DNA from: Mesorhizobium sp. ES1-1
GTDB lineage: Bacteria; Pseudomonadota; Alphaproteobacteria; Rhizobiales; Rhizobiaceae
Reading direction: 5' to 3'
Length of the DNA stretch: 64,000 nucleotides
NCBI RefSeq assembly: GCF_020164785.1
Contig: NZ_JAIUGX010000001.1
Location: 543,765 to 607,764 of the forward strand
In this document: positions 45,748-55,952 of the stretch, piece after piece
How the letters are laid out: each line of letters begins with the position of its first letter
Position numbering within the stretch: position 1 is the first letter of the stretch
Position numbers and translations under genes: made by a program
The notes under the pieces: generated by a model
The model's database searches: none
What the model was told of the DNA's origin: nothing
The model's input: the letters and a program-made list of their open reading frames with translations, nothing else

Positions 45748-46818
45748 GTGAAAATCATCAAGACGTTAGTCGCCGCCTTGGCGGTCAGCATCGCGGCCAT
45801 GTCGGCAACTGCCTACGCAGCGGACAAGGGCCTTGTCGGTGTTCTGATGCCGACCAAGACCTCGCAGCGCTGGATCAATGACGGCGACGCCGTGAAGTCC
45901 CAGCTCGAAGCTCTGGGCTATACTGTCGACCTGCAGTACGCGCAGGACGACATCCCCAACCAGCTCAGCCAGCTCGAGAACGAAATCACCAAGGGCCCGA
46001 AGGCGCTGATCATCGCCTCGATCGACGGCACCACACTTTCGGATGCCCTGCAGAAGGCCGCTGACGCCGGCGTCGTCGTCGTCGCCTACGACCGCCTGAT
46101 CAAGAAGACCCCCAATGTCGACTATTACACCACGTTCGACAATTTCGGCGTCGGCGTGATCCAGGCAAATTCGCTGGTCAAGGGCCTCAAGGAGCGTTTC
46201 CCCAACACCAAGCCTTGGAATGTCGAACTGTTCGGCGGCTCGCCCGACGACAACAACGCCTTCTTCTTCTACAATGGCGCGATCTCTGTGCTGCAGCCGC
46301 TGATCGATGACGGTTCGATCAAGATCAAGTCCGGCCAGACCGGCATGGACAAGGTCGGCACGCTGCGTTGGCTCGCCGCCACTGCCCAGGCGCGCATGGA
46401 CAATCTGCTCTCGGCCAACTACTCGGACGGCAGCCGCGTCGATGGCGTTCTGTCGCCCTATGACGGCCTGTCGCGCGGTATTACTGCTTCGCTGCGCGCC
46501 GTCGGCTATGGCACGGATGCACAGCCTTGGCCGATCGTGACCGGCCAGGACGCCGAGACCGCCTCGGTCAAGTTGATCATCAGTGGCGAACAGTACTCGA
46601 CCGTGTTCAAGGACACCCGCGAACTGGCCAAGGCCACTGTCCAACTCGTCGACAAGGTGCTTTCTGGCGGCAAGCCGGAAGGTCTCGACACCAAGACCTA
46701 CAACAACGACGTCAAGGTCGTTCCCTCGATCCTGCTGACGCCGCATGAGGTCGACAAGTCGAACTACCAGGCGCTGGTCGTCGACTCCGGCTACATCAAG
46801 GCCGAAGAACTGAAGTAA
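45748..46818 (+). CDS. chvE: Multiple-sugar periplasmic binding protein ChvE
   Basis: 356 residues. GTG 45748 is the start: AGGGAGAG lies five bases before it and the signal peptide [20 protein letters not shown] (then TAYA) follows. The mature protein [58 protein letters not shown] and [15 protein letters not shown] is the ChvE pattern. It binds arabinose, glucose, galactose and relatives for GguAB; in Agrobacterium it also signals plant sugars to VirA. A strong terminator follows, so it is made in excess over the transport genes behind it. Confidence 0.93.
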   Translation: MKIIKTLVAALAVSIAAMSATAYAADKGLVGVLMPTKTSQRWINDGDAVKSQLEALGYTVDLQYAQDDIPNQLSQLENEITKGPKALIIASIDGTTLSDALQKAADAGVVVVAYDRLIKKTPNVDYYTTFDNFGVGVIQANSLVKGLKERFPNTKPWNVELFGGSPDDNNAFFFYNGAISVLQPLIDDGSIKIKSGQTGMDKVGTLRWLAATAQARMDNLLSANYSDGSRVDGVLSPYDGLSRGITASLRAVGYGTDAQPWPIVTGQDAETASVKLIISGEQYSTVFKDTRELAKATVQLVDKVLSGGKPEGLDTKTYNNDVKVVPSILLTPHEVDKSNYQALVVDSGYIKAEELK

Positions 46819-46834
46819 GTCGTCTGACAAGACA

Positions 46835-46864
46835 GGGGTCCTGCCCAAGGCAGGGCCCCCTTTT
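46835..46864 (+). terminator. Terminator after chvE
   Basis: An 11-bp stem (GGGGTCCTGCC with GGCAGGGCCCC, one G-U pair), a CAA loop, and a T-run at 46861-46864. It sits 17 bases behind the chvE stop and before gguA, giving partial termination between the binding protein and the importer. Confidence 0.85.
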
Positions 46865-46939
46865 CGTTCACCAGCGAGCCCGGTATTGTCACCGAACTCG
46901 CCGGCAGTGTTTGCCGACCTCTCAAGGAGCGGTGGTCCC

Positions 46940-48472
46940 ATGGCCTCGACGATTTTGGAGATGCGTGACATCACCAAGACGTTCCCCGGCGTGAAGGCGC
47001 TGTCGAACGTCAACCTCAGCGTCGAAGAAGGCGAGATCCACGCCGTGGTCGGCGAGAACGGCGCCGGCAAGTCGACACTGATGAAGGTGCTCTCAGGCGT
47101 CTATCCCGCTGGGACCTATGACGGCCAAATCATCTTTCAGGGCCAGGAATGCCAATTCAAAGGCATCCAGGATAGCGAGCACAGGGGGATCGTCATCATC
47201 CACCAGGAGCTTGCGCTGGTGCCGATGCTGTCGATCGCCGAGAATATTTTCCTTGGAAACGAGCATGCCAAATACGGCGTCATCGACTGGGACGCCAATG
47301 AAAACCGTACCCGCGCGCTGCTGAAGAAGGTGGGCCTCAGGGAGGACCCCAAGACGCTGATCACCAATATCGGCGTCGGCAAGCAGCAGCTGGTCGAGAT
47401 CGCCAAGGCGCTCAGCAAGGAAGTCAAGCTGCTGATCCTCGACGAACCGACCGCGTCACTCAGCGAAAAGGACAGCCAGGCGCTGCTCGACCTGCTGCTG
47501 GAATTCAAGCGGCAAGGCATGACCTCGATCCTGATCTCGCACAAGCTCAACGAGATCAACCGCGTTGCCGACAAGGTGACCGTCATCCGTGACGGCCGCA
47601 CCATCGAGACGCTTGCCAAGCAGGACATCTCGGAAGACCGCATCATCACCTCGATGGTCGGCCGTTCGCTCGACGACCGCTATCCGCCGCGCGATCCGCA
47701 CATCGGCGAGGTCGTGTTCGAGGTAAAGAACTGGTCGGTCTACCATCCCCTCCACGCCGACCGGCAGGTGATCAAGGGGATCGACATCAATGTGCGCAAA
47801 GGCGAGGTTGTCGGCATTGCCGGACTGATGGGCGCGGGCCGCACGGAATTCGCCATGAGCCTCTTCGGCAGGTCCTACGGCCGCCGCATCAGCGGTGAGG
47901 TTCTGCTCAACGGCCAGCCGATCGACGTGTCGTCGGTGAGTAAGACCGTGGAACACGGCGTTGCCTACGTCACCGAAGATCGCAAGACCTACGGGCTGAA
48001 CCTCATCGACCATATCAAGCACAACATCACGCTTGCCAATCTCGGCGGCGTCTCGCGCCATAGCGTGATCGACGATCTTCGCGAACTCGCCGTCGCCAAC
48101 GATTATCGCAAGAAGACCAATATCCGCGCCTCCAGCGTCTACCAGATGACCGGCAATCTTTCCGGCGGCAACCAGCAGAAGGTGGTGCTGTCGAAATGGC
48201 TGTTTGCGGACCCTCAGGTGCTGATCCTCGACGAGCCGACGCGCGGCATCGATGTCGGCGCCAAGTACGAGATCTACACCATTATCGCGCGGCTCGCAGC
48301 CGAAGGTAAGGCGATCGTGGTGATTTCGTCGGAAATGCCGGAACTGCTCGGCATCACCGACCGCATCTATGTCATGAATGAAGGGCGGATCGTCGGCGAA
48401 ATGCCGGCGTCGGATGCAAGCCAGGAAAAAATTATGCGCGCCATCGTTCGGGCGGAAGGAAAAGCAGCATGA
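46940..48472 (+). CDS. gguA: Sugar ABC transporter ATP-binding protein GguA
   Basis: 510 residues from ATG 46940 (AAGGAG upstream). Two ABC domains in tandem: first with Walker [14 protein letters not shown] and Walker [12 protein letters not shown]; second with signature [20 protein letters not shown] and Walker [13 protein letters not shown]. Energises the ChvE-GguAB importer. ATGA overlap with gguB. Homologous to MglA/XylG. Confidence 0.93.
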   Translation: MASTILEMRDITKTFPGVKALSNVNLSVEEGEIHAVVGENGAGKSTLMKVLSGVYPAGTYDGQIIFQGQECQFKGIQDSEHRGIVIIHQELALVPMLSIAENIFLGNEHAKYGVIDWDANENRTRALLKKVGLREDPKTLITNIGVGKQQLVEIAKALSKEVKLLILDEPTASLSEKDSQALLDLLLEFKRQGMTSILISHKLNEINRVADKVTVIRDGRTIETLAKQDISEDRIITSMVGRSLDDRYPPRDPHIGEVVFEVKNWSVYHPLHADRQVIKGIDINVRKGEVVGIAGLMGAGRTEFAMSLFGRSYGRRISGEVLLNGQPIDVSSVSKTVEHGVAYVTEDRKTYGLNLIDHIKHNITLANLGGVSRHSVIDDLRELAVANDYRKKTNIRASSVYQMTGNLSGGNQQKVVLSKWLFADPQVLILDEPTRGIDVGAKYEIYTIIARLAAEGKAIVVISSEMPELLGITDRIYVMNEGRIVGEMPASDASQEKIMRAIVRAEGKAA

Positions 48473-49761
48473 GCACAGAAAGCGCCCCCGCGCCGAAGAG
48501 CAACGTCGCCGAAGACGTGCAGCAGGGTCCACGGGTCGCCGTCTCGGCGCTTATGACGAACCTGCGTGAGTACGGGCTGATCCTGGCGCTGATCGCCATC
48601 ATGGTGTTCTTCCAGTTCACCACCTCGGGAACGCTGTTCAAGCCGGTCAACCTCAGCAATCTCATACAGCAGAACTCCTTCATCATCGTGATGGCGCTCG
48701 GCATGCTGCTGGTCATCGTGTCCGGCCATATCGATCTCAGTGTCGGATCGGTGGCGGGTTTCATCGGCGCCCTGGCGGCAATGATGATGGTCATCTGGCC
48801 GCTTGGTCCTCTCAGCAACCCGCTCGTCGTTTCGATCATCTGCCTGATCATGGGGGGCTTGATCGGCGCGGCCCAGGGCTACTGGATCGCCTATCATCGA
48901 ATACCGAGCTTCATCGTGACCCTCGCCGGAATGCTGATCTTCCGCGGCATCTGCCAGGCCCTGCTGGGCGGAGGCTCGTCCGTGGGCCCGCTTCCGCCCG
49001 AATTCAAGGCGCTCAGCTCCGGCTTCATCCCGGATGTCATCGGGCCGCTTACTCTGATCCCGCCGACGGTCAACGCGGCCGGCAAGACCATCATGGGCAG
49101 CGGACTGACGCTGCATATGACGACGATCGTGCTGGGTGTGTTGGCTGTGCTGGCCTATGCCTATTTCGGGCTCAGCACCCGGCGCAAGCGCGAGAGGCAT
49201 GGCTATGAGGCCGAGCCGTTCGTGCTGTTCGTCGCCAAGACGCTGGTCGGCAGCGCGCTCGCGCTGTTCCTGGTCTATCAGTTCGCCAGCTACAGGGGCC
49301 TGCCCGTCGTGCTGCTGGTGATGGGCGTGCTGATCTCCCTGTTTGTCTTCATCACCAAACGCATGACCATCGGCCGCCGCATCTATGCGATGGGCGGCAA
49401 CGTCAAGGCCGCGCAATTGTCGGGCATCAACACGGAGCGGCTAACCCTGCTGGTGTTCGTCAATATGGGCGTGCTGTCGGCGCTGGGCGGCCTGATCATT
49501 GCTGCGCGGCTCGGCCAGGCCGTGCCGGCGGCAGGATTGGGGTCCGAACTCGATGTCATCGCGGCCGTCTTCATCGGCGGCGCCTCGGCGATGGGCGGCG
49601 TCGGCCAGGTGATCGGCGCCGTGGTCGGCGGCTTCATCATGGGTGTCATGAACAACGGCATGTCGATCATGGGCGTCAATGTCGACTGGCAGCAGGTGGT
49701 CAAGGGGCTGGTGCTGCTCGGCGCCGTCATCTTCGACGTCTACAACAAGAACAAGGCCTGA
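48469..49761 (+). CDS. gguB: Sugar ABC transporter permease GguB
   Basis: 430 residues with ten or more membrane segments; the long N-terminal cytoplasmic stretch ([15 protein letters not shown]) and the mid insertion are as in the XylH/GguB group. Conserved [20 protein letters not shown], the EAA-like [20 protein letters not shown] and the last [19 protein letters not shown]. Forms the homodimeric channel of the importer. Starts by overlap with gguA. Confidence 0.93.
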   Translation: MSTESAPAPKSNVAEDVQQGPRVAVSALMTNLREYGLILALIAIMVFFQFTTSGTLFKPVNLSNLIQQNSFIIVMALGMLLVIVSGHIDLSVGSVAGFIGALAAMMMVIWPLGPLSNPLVVSIICLIMGGLIGAAQGYWIAYHRIPSFIVTLAGMLIFRGICQALLGGGSSVGPLPPEFKALSSGFIPDVIGPLTLIPPTVNAAGKTIMGSGLTLHMTTIVLGVLAVLAYAYFGLSTRRKRERHGYEAEPFVLFVAKTLVGSALALFLVYQFASYRGLPVVLLVMGVLISLFVFITKRMTIGRRIYAMGGNVKAAQLSGINTERLTLLVFVNMGVLSALGGLIIAARLGQAVPAAGLGSELDVIAAVFIGGASAMGGVGQVIGAVVGGFIMGVMNNGMSIMGVNVDWQQVVKGLVLLGAVIFDVYNKNKA

Positions 49762-49961
49762 CAGGCTTTAGGCGAGGCAAGCAGGAGGCATGCGGTCGCT
49801 GCGCTGACGGTAAGATTACCGGCATGAAAGCCCCTCCGGGGCCAGCGTAGCAGCGCTATCCGGACGACGATTCTTCACCCGTGGCAAGGCAACGTCCGAG
49901 CCGCGCAGGCCGGGGTTTGCCAGGAGGCAGCCAGGCCAAGGCACATGAGAGAGGACTGATC

Positions 49962-50954
49962 ATGCTGATCTCGCAAATTCTCGACGACGCCGAGACCATC
50001 CGTGTCGTTGCCCGCAATGGCGGCAAGACAAGGGTCATCAATGGGGCGCGCAGCGTCTACTCGCTCGCGATGGAAGCTGCCCGTACCGGTGTCGGCCTCG
50101 TCGCCCTGATCGAGCGCAAGGGACTTGCCGAGACCATCGACCTCGATGCCGCCTATAAGAAGGGACGGCTGTTGTCGCCGATCAATCATCCCGATCCGGC
50201 CCATCTGCATCTCACCGGCACGGGTCTGACGCATCTGGGTTCAGCCGCGACGCGCGATTCCATGCACAAGAAGCTCGGCGAAAGTGGCGAGGAACAGCTG
50301 ACCGATTCCATGAAGATGTTCCGCATGGGACTGGAGGGCGGCAAGCCCGCGAAAGGCGAGATCGGCGTTCAGCCGGAATGGTTCTACAAGGGCAATGGCA
50401 CCATGGCCGTGGCGCCGGGCGCCCCACTCCTGTCGCCGGCCTTTGCCAAGGACGCCGGCGAAGAGCCCGAGGTGGCCGGCATCTATGTGATCGGCGATGA
50501 CGGTGCCCCGTTCCGCGTCGGCTTCACGCTGTCGAACGAGTTTTCCGATCATGTGACCGAGCGCGTCAACTATCTGTTCCTGGCGCATTCCAAGCTGCGC
50601 AACGCCTCTTTCGGACCGGAGATCCTTATCGGTGAGCTGCCGGCCGATATAAGAGGCAGATCACGCATCTGGCGGGACAACCAGCTGCTGTGGGAAAAGC
50701 CCTTCCTCTCGGGCGAAGCCAACATGTCTCACACCATCGCCAATCTCGAGCATCATCACTTCAAGTATACGGCCTTCCGCCAGCCGGGCGACGTGCATGT
50801 GCATATGTTCGGCACGGCCACCCTCTCTTTCGCAGATGGCATCAAGGCCGAGGCCGGCGACATGTTCGAGATCGAAGCCGGGGATTTCGGACTGCCGCTG
50901 CGCAACCCGCTCGAAATCGAGCAGCCGGTGAACGTGGCCGTCAAGGCGCTGTGA
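49962..50954 (+). CDS. gguC: GguC protein (AraD1/fumarylacetoacetase-like family)
   Basis: 330 residues from ATG 49962; the upstream open frame lacks support. FAH-like fold (LTGTGLTHLGSAATRDSMHK, PEWFYKGNGTMAVAPGAPLL, HSKLRNASFGPEILIGELPA), close to the AraD1 group, so it may act on a keto-deoxy sugar acid from arabinose or galactose. Always found after gguAB. GAGAGAGGA upstream of the start; 200 empty bases separate it from gguB. Confidence 0.88.
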   Translation: MLISQILDDAETIRVVARNGGKTRVINGARSVYSLAMEAARTGVGLVALIERKGLAETIDLDAAYKKGRLLSPINHPDPAHLHLTGTGLTHLGSAATRDSMHKKLGESGEEQLTDSMKMFRMGLEGGKPAKGEIGVQPEWFYKGNGTMAVAPGAPLLSPAFAKDAGEEPEVAGIYVIGDDGAPFRVGFTLSNEFSDHVTERVNYLFLAHSKLRNASFGPEILIGELPADIRGRSRIWRDNQLLWEKPFLSGEANMSHTIANLEHHHFKYTAFRQPGDVHVHMFGTATLSFADGIKAEAGDMFEIEAGDFGLPLRNPLEIEQPVNVAVKAL

Positions 50955-50968
50955 AATAGCGCACCTTT

Positions 50969-51116
50969 CCTTCTCCCCTTGTGGGAGAAGGTGGATGGGC
51001 GAGCAGCGCCGAAACGGTTGAGGGTTGTTCCAGCGCAGTGAGGCGTTTGTGTTCCCTGGAACACCCCTCATCCGCCCTCGCTTCGCGAGGCCACCTTCTC
51101 CCACAAGGGGAGAAGG
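50969..51116. repeat. Long perfect inverted repeat, rhizobial intergenic element
   Basis: Two 26-base arms, 50969-50994 and 51091-51116, are perfect reverse complements of each other (each contains the word CTTCTCCC...GGGAGAAGG, itself a small palindrome). Between them lie 96 bases containing TTGTTCCAGCG and TCCCTGGAACA words that pair too, and the CTCGCTTCGCGAGG hairpin. It lies between the ends of gguC and the amino-acid binding protein. Confidence 0.85.
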
Positions 51117-51141
51117 ACAAACGCGATCGGCAGCTTCAACC

Positions 51142-51912
51142 TCAATAAATATCGAAATCGAAATACTTCGCCTGGATCTTCTTATAGGTGCCGTCGGCAA
51201 CGATTGCATCGATCGCCGCATTGAGCTTGTCGCGAAGTGCGGTGTCCTCCAGGCGAACGGCGATGCCGGCCTGCGTCTCGGTGCCCTTGACGTCGCCGAC
51301 CAGCTTGCAGCAATCTTCGCTCGCCTTCTTCAGCCAATCCACCAGCACGAACTTGTCGGAGATGACCGCGTCGAGACGGCCGTTCTGCAGGTCTGTGATC
51401 GCCTCTTCCTGGGTCGGATACAGCTTGGCTTCGGCACCCGCCTTGCCGTAGGAATTCTGGGCATAGTCCGCTTGGGTGGTCGACGCCTGGGCGCCGACGG
51501 TCTTGCCGGCAAGGGCGGCAGGCTCGGTGGAGGTGATGTCACTGTCCTTCGGCGCCACCAGGGCGAGAGGGGTGGTGTAGTATTTGTTGGTGAAGGCGAC
51601 CTGCTTCTTGCGCTCCTCGGTGATGCTCATCGATGCGATGATGGCATCGAACTTCTTGGCCTGCAGGGCGGGAATGATGCCGTCCCAATCTTGCGTGACG
51701 ATCTCGCACTCGACCTTCATCTGCGCACACAAGGCGTTGGCGATGTCGATGTCGAAGCCGACAATCTTGCCGTCCGAGGTGATGGTGTTGAAGGGCGGAT
51801 AGGCGCCCTCGGTGCCGATCTTCAGCTTCTCCGCCGCCTGGGACAGTGAGCTGGCCGCCACCATGAAAATTGCGGCACCCGCTGCCGAAACGATCCATTT
51901 GGAAATCTGCAT
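51142..51912 (-). CDS. Basic amino-acid ABC transporter substrate-binding protein
   Basis: 256 residues. Signal peptide MQISKWIVSAAGAAIFMVAA, cleavage after SQA. Type 2 periplasmic binding protein of the HisJ/ArgT/NocT group: KIGTEGAYPPFNTITSDGKI, then GFDIDIANALCAQMKVECEI, DWDGIIPALQAKKFDAIIAS and MSITEERKKQVAFTNKYYTT. Two cysteines at CCKL match. Likely ligands are arginine, ornithine, lysine or an opine. No permease or ATPase nearby, so an orphan unless the system lies elsewhere. Confidence 0.85.
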   Translation of the reverse strand: MQISKWIVSAAGAAIFMVAASSLSQAAEKLKIGTEGAYPPFNTITSDGKIVGFDIDIANALCAQMKVECEIVTQDWDGIIPALQAKKFDAIIASMSITEERKKQVAFTNKYYTTPLALVAPKDSDITSTEPAALAGKTVGAQASTTQADYAQNSYGKAGAEAKLYPTQEEAITDLQNGRLDAVISDKFVLVDWLKKASEDCCKLVGDVKGTETQAGIAVRLEDTALRDKLNAAIDAIVADGTYKKIQAKYFDFDIY

Positions 51913-52010
51913 TTTGTTGTTCTCCTTGAAAGCACGACGCTGAAAATCGTCAGGTCAGCCAAGCACGACGGCCCCGCGCGCACAAGTCCGTTGCCGGATG
52001 GTCGCGGAAC

Positions 52011-53135
52011 TCAGCGCGCGGCTCGAAAATGCTTGGAAAGCTTCAGGCCCTGCGCCTGGTAGTTTGAGCCGAGATCGGTGCCGTAGAGCGCTTGAGGCCG
52101 CCTCAGCATATGCTCGTAGACCAGCCGTCCGACGATCTGGCCATGGTCGAGGATGAACGGCACTTCGTGGCTGCGCACTTCAAGCACCGCCCGGCTGCCG
52201 GTGCCGCCCGAGGCCGAATGGCCGAAGCCAGGATCGAAGAAGCCCGCATAGTGGACGCGGAATTCGCCGACCAGCGGATCGAACGGCGTCATCTCGGCGG
52301 CGTAGAGCGGCGGCACGTGCACGGCTTCCTGGCTGACCAAGATGTAGAATTCGTCGGGGTCGAGCACCAGCTCACCGGCGCCGCTCTTATGGAGCGGCTC
52401 CCAGAAATCGACCACATCCTGCGCGGCACGCTTGTCGACATCGACGAGGCCGGTGTGGTGCTTGCCGCGATAGCCAACCAGCCCGTCGCTGTCCCCGTTG
52501 AGATCGATCGACAGCGCGATGCCGCCGCCCGAAATATTCGGCGGCTCGGTGGCGACCAGCATTTCGGCGCCATGCAGTTCATGCAGTTCGGTTTCCGACA
52601 GCAGCGCATTGCCGGTGCGGAAGCGGATCTGAGACAGGCGCGAGCCGGTGCGCACGACGATCGGGAATGTGCGCGGGCTGACCTCAAGATAGAGCGGACC
52701 GTTATACCCGGCCGCGATCTTGTCGAACTCATGGCCTCGGTCGGTCATCACCCGGGTGAAGATGTCGAGCCGTCCGGTCGAGCTCTTGGGATTCGCGGAA
52801 GCCGAGATCTCGGCTGGCAATGCCAAGCTTTCCAAGAGGGGCACGATGTAGACGCAGCCCGTTTCCAGCACCGCGCCCTCGACCAGATTGATCTCATGCA
52901 GCTTCAGCCGGTCGAGCTTTTCCGAAACCTTGTGGTTGGGACCCGGCAGGAAGGAGGCGCGCACCCGCCAGGCCTTGTCGCCGAGCCTGAGATCCAGGCT
53001 CGCCGGCTGGATCTGGTCGGCATCGAGCGCACGGGGCGACTTCAGCGCACCGCCCTGGAACAGCGCCGAAATGTCCTGATCGGGAAGAATGCCTGTCTGC
53101 CGCAAAGGCTTCGCTCCTAGGCCAGACGTTTTCAT
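52011..53135 (-). CDS. dcd: 2-prime-deoxycytidine 5-prime-triphosphate deaminase, double-length form
   Basis: 374 residues, about twice the size of enterobacterial Dcd, the usual form in alphaproteobacteria in which two dUTPase-like folds are joined. Start ATG 53135. Motifs: LDADQIQPASLDLRLGDKAW and AEISASANPKSSTGRLDIFT in the first half, LVLDPDEFYILVSQEAVHVP and HYAGFFDPGFGHSASGG in the second. Turns dCTP into dUTP for thymidylate. Divergent from the metZ riboswitch region. Confidence 0.88.
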   Translation of the reverse strand: MKTSGLGAKPLRQTGILPDQDISALFQGGALKSPRALDADQIQPASLDLRLGDKAWRVRASFLPGPNHKVSEKLDRLKLHEINLVEGAVLETGCVYIVPLLESLALPAEISASANPKSSTGRLDIFTRVMTDRGHEFDKIAAGYNGPLYLEVSPRTFPIVVRTGSRLSQIRFRTGNALLSETELHELHGAEMLVATEPPNISGGGIALSIDLNGDSDGLVGYRGKHHTGLVDVDKRAAQDVVDFWEPLHKSGAGELVLDPDEFYILVSQEAVHVPPLYAAEMTPFDPLVGEFRVHYAGFFDPGFGHSASGGTGSRAVLEVRSHEVPFILDHGQIVGRLVYEHMLRRPQALYGTDLGSNYQAQGLKLSKHFRAAR

Positions 53136-53212
53136 GCCGCAGGTTCTTGCCGCAAACCGGGGAACAATCTTGCTGCACCTGCTTGGTACAAACCTCTTAA
53201 TCAAGCCGGCAA

Positions 53213-53241
53213 TTGACGCAAGCGTGCCGCAGGTCTAAAGG
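53213..53241 (+). promoter_or_regulatory. metZ: Candidate sigma-70-like promoter of metZ
   Basis: TTGACG at 53213-53218, then TAAAGG at 53236-53241 with 17 bases between (or TCTAAA with 15). The start of transcription would be near 53248, directly before the SAM-II element, which supports the placement. Confidence 0.45.
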
Positions 53242-53248
53242 GTCGTTA

Positions 53249-53303
53249 TCCCGTGGTGATTTGGCCGGTCGGCTTGCAGCCACGTTAAACAAGTCGCTAA
53301 AGG
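53249..53303 (+). ncRNA. SAM-II riboswitch of metZ
   Basis: The segment CCCGTGGTGATTTGGCCGG, then CTTGCAGCCACGTTAAAC and AAGTCGCTAAAG are the conserved words of the SAM-II (metA) element: CGTGG pairs with CCACG, with GTGATTTG and GTTAAA-AAGTCGCTAAA in the pseudoknot. It binds S-adenosylmethionine and turns off methionine synthesis. Stands 75 bases upstream of metZ with a terminator between. Confidence 0.92.
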
Positions 53304-53328
53304 ACCGTCGGGCCGCAAGGCCGTATGG

Positions 53329-53359
53329 ACCGGTTGCGACTTTCGCCGCCGGTTTTTTT
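53329..53359 (+). terminator. Attenuator terminator of the metZ leader
   Basis: ACCGG (53329-53333) pairs with CCGGT (53349-53353), with inner GCG/CGC pairing, and runs into TTTTTTT (53353-53359). It is between the SAM-II element and the start codon, 17 bases before the ATG, so the riboswitch probably controls termination here. Confidence 0.75.
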
Positions 53360-53376
53360 GTGTCTGGAACAAAGCG

Positions 53377-54567
53377 ATGAGCAGCAACAAGCGCAACTGG
53401 AAGCCTCAAACAGCCCTCGTGCATGGAGGAACCCTGCGGTCCCAATTCGGCGAGACATCGGAAGCGATGTACCTGACGCAGGGCTATGTCTATGAGACGG
53501 CGCAGGCGGCCGAGGCCCGCTTCAAGGGCGAGGAACCGGGTTTCATCTATTCGCGCTACGCCAACCCGACCGTCGACATGTTCGAAAAGCGCATGTGCGC
53601 GCTGGAAGGCGCGGAGGATGCGCGCGCCACGGCGTCGGGCATGGCGGCGGTAACGGCGGCGCTGCTGTGCAGCGTCAAGGCCGGCGACCATATCGTCGCG
53701 GCACGGGCTCTGTTCGGCTCCTGCCGCTGGGTGGTCGAGACGCTGGCGCCGCGCTACGGCATCGAGGCAACGCTGGTCGACGGCACCGACATCGCCAACT
53801 GGGAAAAGGCGGTCAGGCCGAACACCAAGCTGTTCTTCCTGGAGAGCCCGACCAACCCGACGCTGGAAGTGGTCGACATCGCCGCGGTCGCGGCCCTTGC
53901 CAACTCGATCGGCGCACGGCTTGTAGTCGACAACGTCTTCGCCACGCCGCTGCAGCAGAAGCCTTTGCAGCTCGGCGCCCACATCGTGGTCTATTCGGCG
54001 ACCAAGCACATCGATGGCCAAGGGCGCTGCCTTGGCGGCGTCGTCCTGTCCGACAAGAAGTGGATCGACGAGAACCTGCATGACTATTTCCGCCACACCG
54101 GCCCGAGCCTCTCGCCTTTCAATGCCTGGACGCTGCTGAAGGGGCTGGAGACGCTGCCGCTTCGCGTGCGCCAGCAGACGGAAAGCGCCGGTAGGATCGC
54201 CGACTTCCTCGCCGGACAGCCGCAGATCGACCGTGTCATCTATCCTGGCCGCGCCGACCATCCACAGGCCGATATCGTCAAGAAGCAGATGTCGGGCGGC
54301 TCGACGCTGATCTGCGTGGACGTCAAGGGCGGCAAACAGGCGGCCTTCGCCCTGCAGAACGCGCTCGACATCGTGCTGATCTCAAACAACCTCGGCGATG
54401 CGAAGAGCCTGATCACCCACCCGGCGACGACGACGCACAAGAATTTGAGCGACGAGGCTCGCGCCGAACTCGGCATCGGGCCCGGCACACTCAGGCTGTC
54501 GGTCGGCCTGGAAGATACCGATGATTTGCTGGAAGACGTCGCGCAGGCGCTAAAAGCCGCAAAGTAG
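53377..54567 (+). CDS. metZ: O-succinylhomoserine sulfhydrylase
   Basis: 396 residues of the Cys/Met metabolism PLP family. Makes homocysteine from O-succinylhomoserine and sulfide. Motifs: LVHGGTLRSQFGETSEAMYL and QGYVYETAQAAEARF at the start, YSRYANPTVDMFEKRM, ESPTNPTLEVVDI, and the PLP lysine K210 in VYSATKHIDGQGRCLGG. Controlled by the SAM-II riboswitch. Convergent with the glycosyltransferase, 17 bases apart. Confidence 0.93.
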   Translation: MSSNKRNWKPQTALVHGGTLRSQFGETSEAMYLTQGYVYETAQAAEARFKGEEPGFIYSRYANPTVDMFEKRMCALEGAEDARATASGMAAVTAALLCSVKAGDHIVAARALFGSCRWVVETLAPRYGIEATLVDGTDIANWEKAVRPNTKLFFLESPTNPTLEVVDIAAVAALANSIGARLVVDNVFATPLQQKPLQLGAHIVVYSATKHIDGQGRCLGGVVLSDKKWIDENLHDYFRHTGPSLSPFNAWTLLKGLETLPLRVRQQTESAGRIADFLAGQPQIDRVIYPGRADHPQADIVKKQMSGGSTLICVDVKGGKQAAFALQNALDIVLISNNLGDAKSLITHPATTTHKNLSDEARAELGIGPGTLRLSVGLEDTDDLLEDVAQALKAAK

Positions 54568-54584
54568 GAAAGTTGCGGGCAACC

Positions 54585-55733
54585 TCAGGCGCTGGACGAA
54601 GCCTCTTCAAGCTCGGCCGCCTTGGTGCCGATGGTCATCGCATTGCCACGCCAGTCGACGGCGCCGCCGAGCCAGCCGCGAATCCACATGGCCGGCAGGA
54701 TCATGTCGCGCGCCATCATTGCCGCGAGCATGCGCGGCGACAGATACCAGCCCTTGGCCAAGGCCAGGGCCCATTCCGGAAGGTAGAAGGCGCCCAGTAA
54801 GGCCCCGGCGGCCAGCGGGAGGCTGAAACTGCCGCTCGCGGCCGCAACCAGCGCCAAGGCCAGCGGCACTACAGCGCCGGTCAGGATTTCGGGCGCGAAG
54901 AAGAGCGGGAAGGTGACGCGGCGCAGGCGCGCCCATCGGGCTTGGCGCGACCAGATTTCGCCCAGTGTGCGCGGGCCGAGCGGCTGCTCGAAAGGCGCTG
55001 CAACAAGATGGACGCGCAGGCCGAGGCCGTTGACCAGCTTGGTTGCCGCCGCATCCTCGGCGATCTCCGCCGCCAACGCCCGGATGCCACCGCTGGCATC
55101 GAGCATCGCCTTGTTCCACAGCATGCTCTTTCCCTGCGCGAAGCCTAGCCCCAGCGCCTCGCCCGCATATTGCCAGCGCGCCTGCAGTGTGTTGAGAAAG
55201 GCGCATTCGACTTCGGCCCAAAAGCCGGTCGGCCGCGAGCCGATCGGCGTCGAACAGACCAGGCCGGTGTCCGCCCGCCAAGCCGCCACCATGTGCTGAA
55301 CGTAATCGCGCGGCATCAGCACGTTGGAGTCCGCAAGGATGACCCAGTCATGGCGCGCCGCATCCCAGCCCTTGACGCAATTGTTGAGTTTGGGATTGGC
55401 GCTGACACTGTCGTCGCCGATCAGCAGGCGCGCCCGCACCTCTGGAAAGCGGACAATGGCGGCGCGGATCGATCTCACCACCGGGTCGTCGGCCTGGGCG
55501 ACGCAGAAGATCAATTCATAGCGCGGCCAGTCGAGGGAAAAGGCCCGTTCCAGCGTTTCTTGCGTAAACGGCTCGACGCCACGCGAGGGCACCACGATCG
55601 ACACCGGCCGCGCTTCGGCCGGAGGCGCGATGTCGGTTCGCCGCCTCAGACGTGAAGCGGCGAGCAGGATGCTGGCGGCGTTTGAAACAATAAGAGCGAG
55701 GGAAAGCGTGGCGGCTATGAAGGTAAGGTCCAT
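54585..55733 (-). CDS. Glycosyltransferase, GT21-like (ceramide/diacylglycerol glucosyltransferase type)
   Basis: 382 residues from ATG 55733 (upstream frame rejected). One N-terminal membrane anchor (FIAATLSLALIVSNAASILL), a GT-A domain with RPVSIVVPSRGVEPF, WVILADSNVLMPRDY, EIAEDAAATKLV and the Q/RxxRW-type motif SRQARWARL, then C-terminal membrane helices. This is the processive-glycosyltransferase/GT21 pattern that in rhizobia makes glycosylated membrane lipids, often at low phosphate. Acceptor and sugar remain open. Confidence 0.78.
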   Translation of the reverse strand: MDLTFIAATLSLALIVSNAASILLAASRLRRRTDIAPPAEARPVSIVVPSRGVEPFTQETLERAFSLDWPRYELIFCVAQADDPVVRSIRAAIVRFPEVRARLLIGDDSVSANPKLNNCVKGWDAARHDWVILADSNVLMPRDYVQHMVAAWRADTGLVCSTPIGSRPTGFWAEVECAFLNTLQARWQYAGEALGLGFAQGKSMLWNKAMLDASGGIRALAAEIAEDAAATKLVNGLGLRVHLVAAPFEQPLGPRTLGEIWSRQARWARLRRVTFPLFFAPEILTGAVVPLALALVAAASGSFSLPLAAGALLGAFYLPEWALALAKGWYLSPRMLAAMMARDMILPAMWIRGWLGGAVDWRGNAMTIGTKAAELEEASSSA

Positions 55734-55952
55734 CGAGATCCGGTCACTCCAGAAAAGTCGGTTCGCTTGATGACCGTTTTCGACAGTTCGACAGAGCGCC
55801 GAGTCGCCCGGTTCGCGCACCCGATCATTGTCATGTGTCACTGAAATGACATTCTTTGCCGACACCTGCCTTTCCGGCCGGGCGCGACACAACGCGTCTG
55901 TTGACCTGCCGGCGCTGTGCGCCGAAACTTACCCGTATCGTTGGAGCAGCCC

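Noticed and set aside
55829..55851. TGTCAT-N11-ATGACA near the GT21 gene as a PHO box.
   Set aside because: Halves are inverted, not direct, and the second half of the consensus is absent on both strands.
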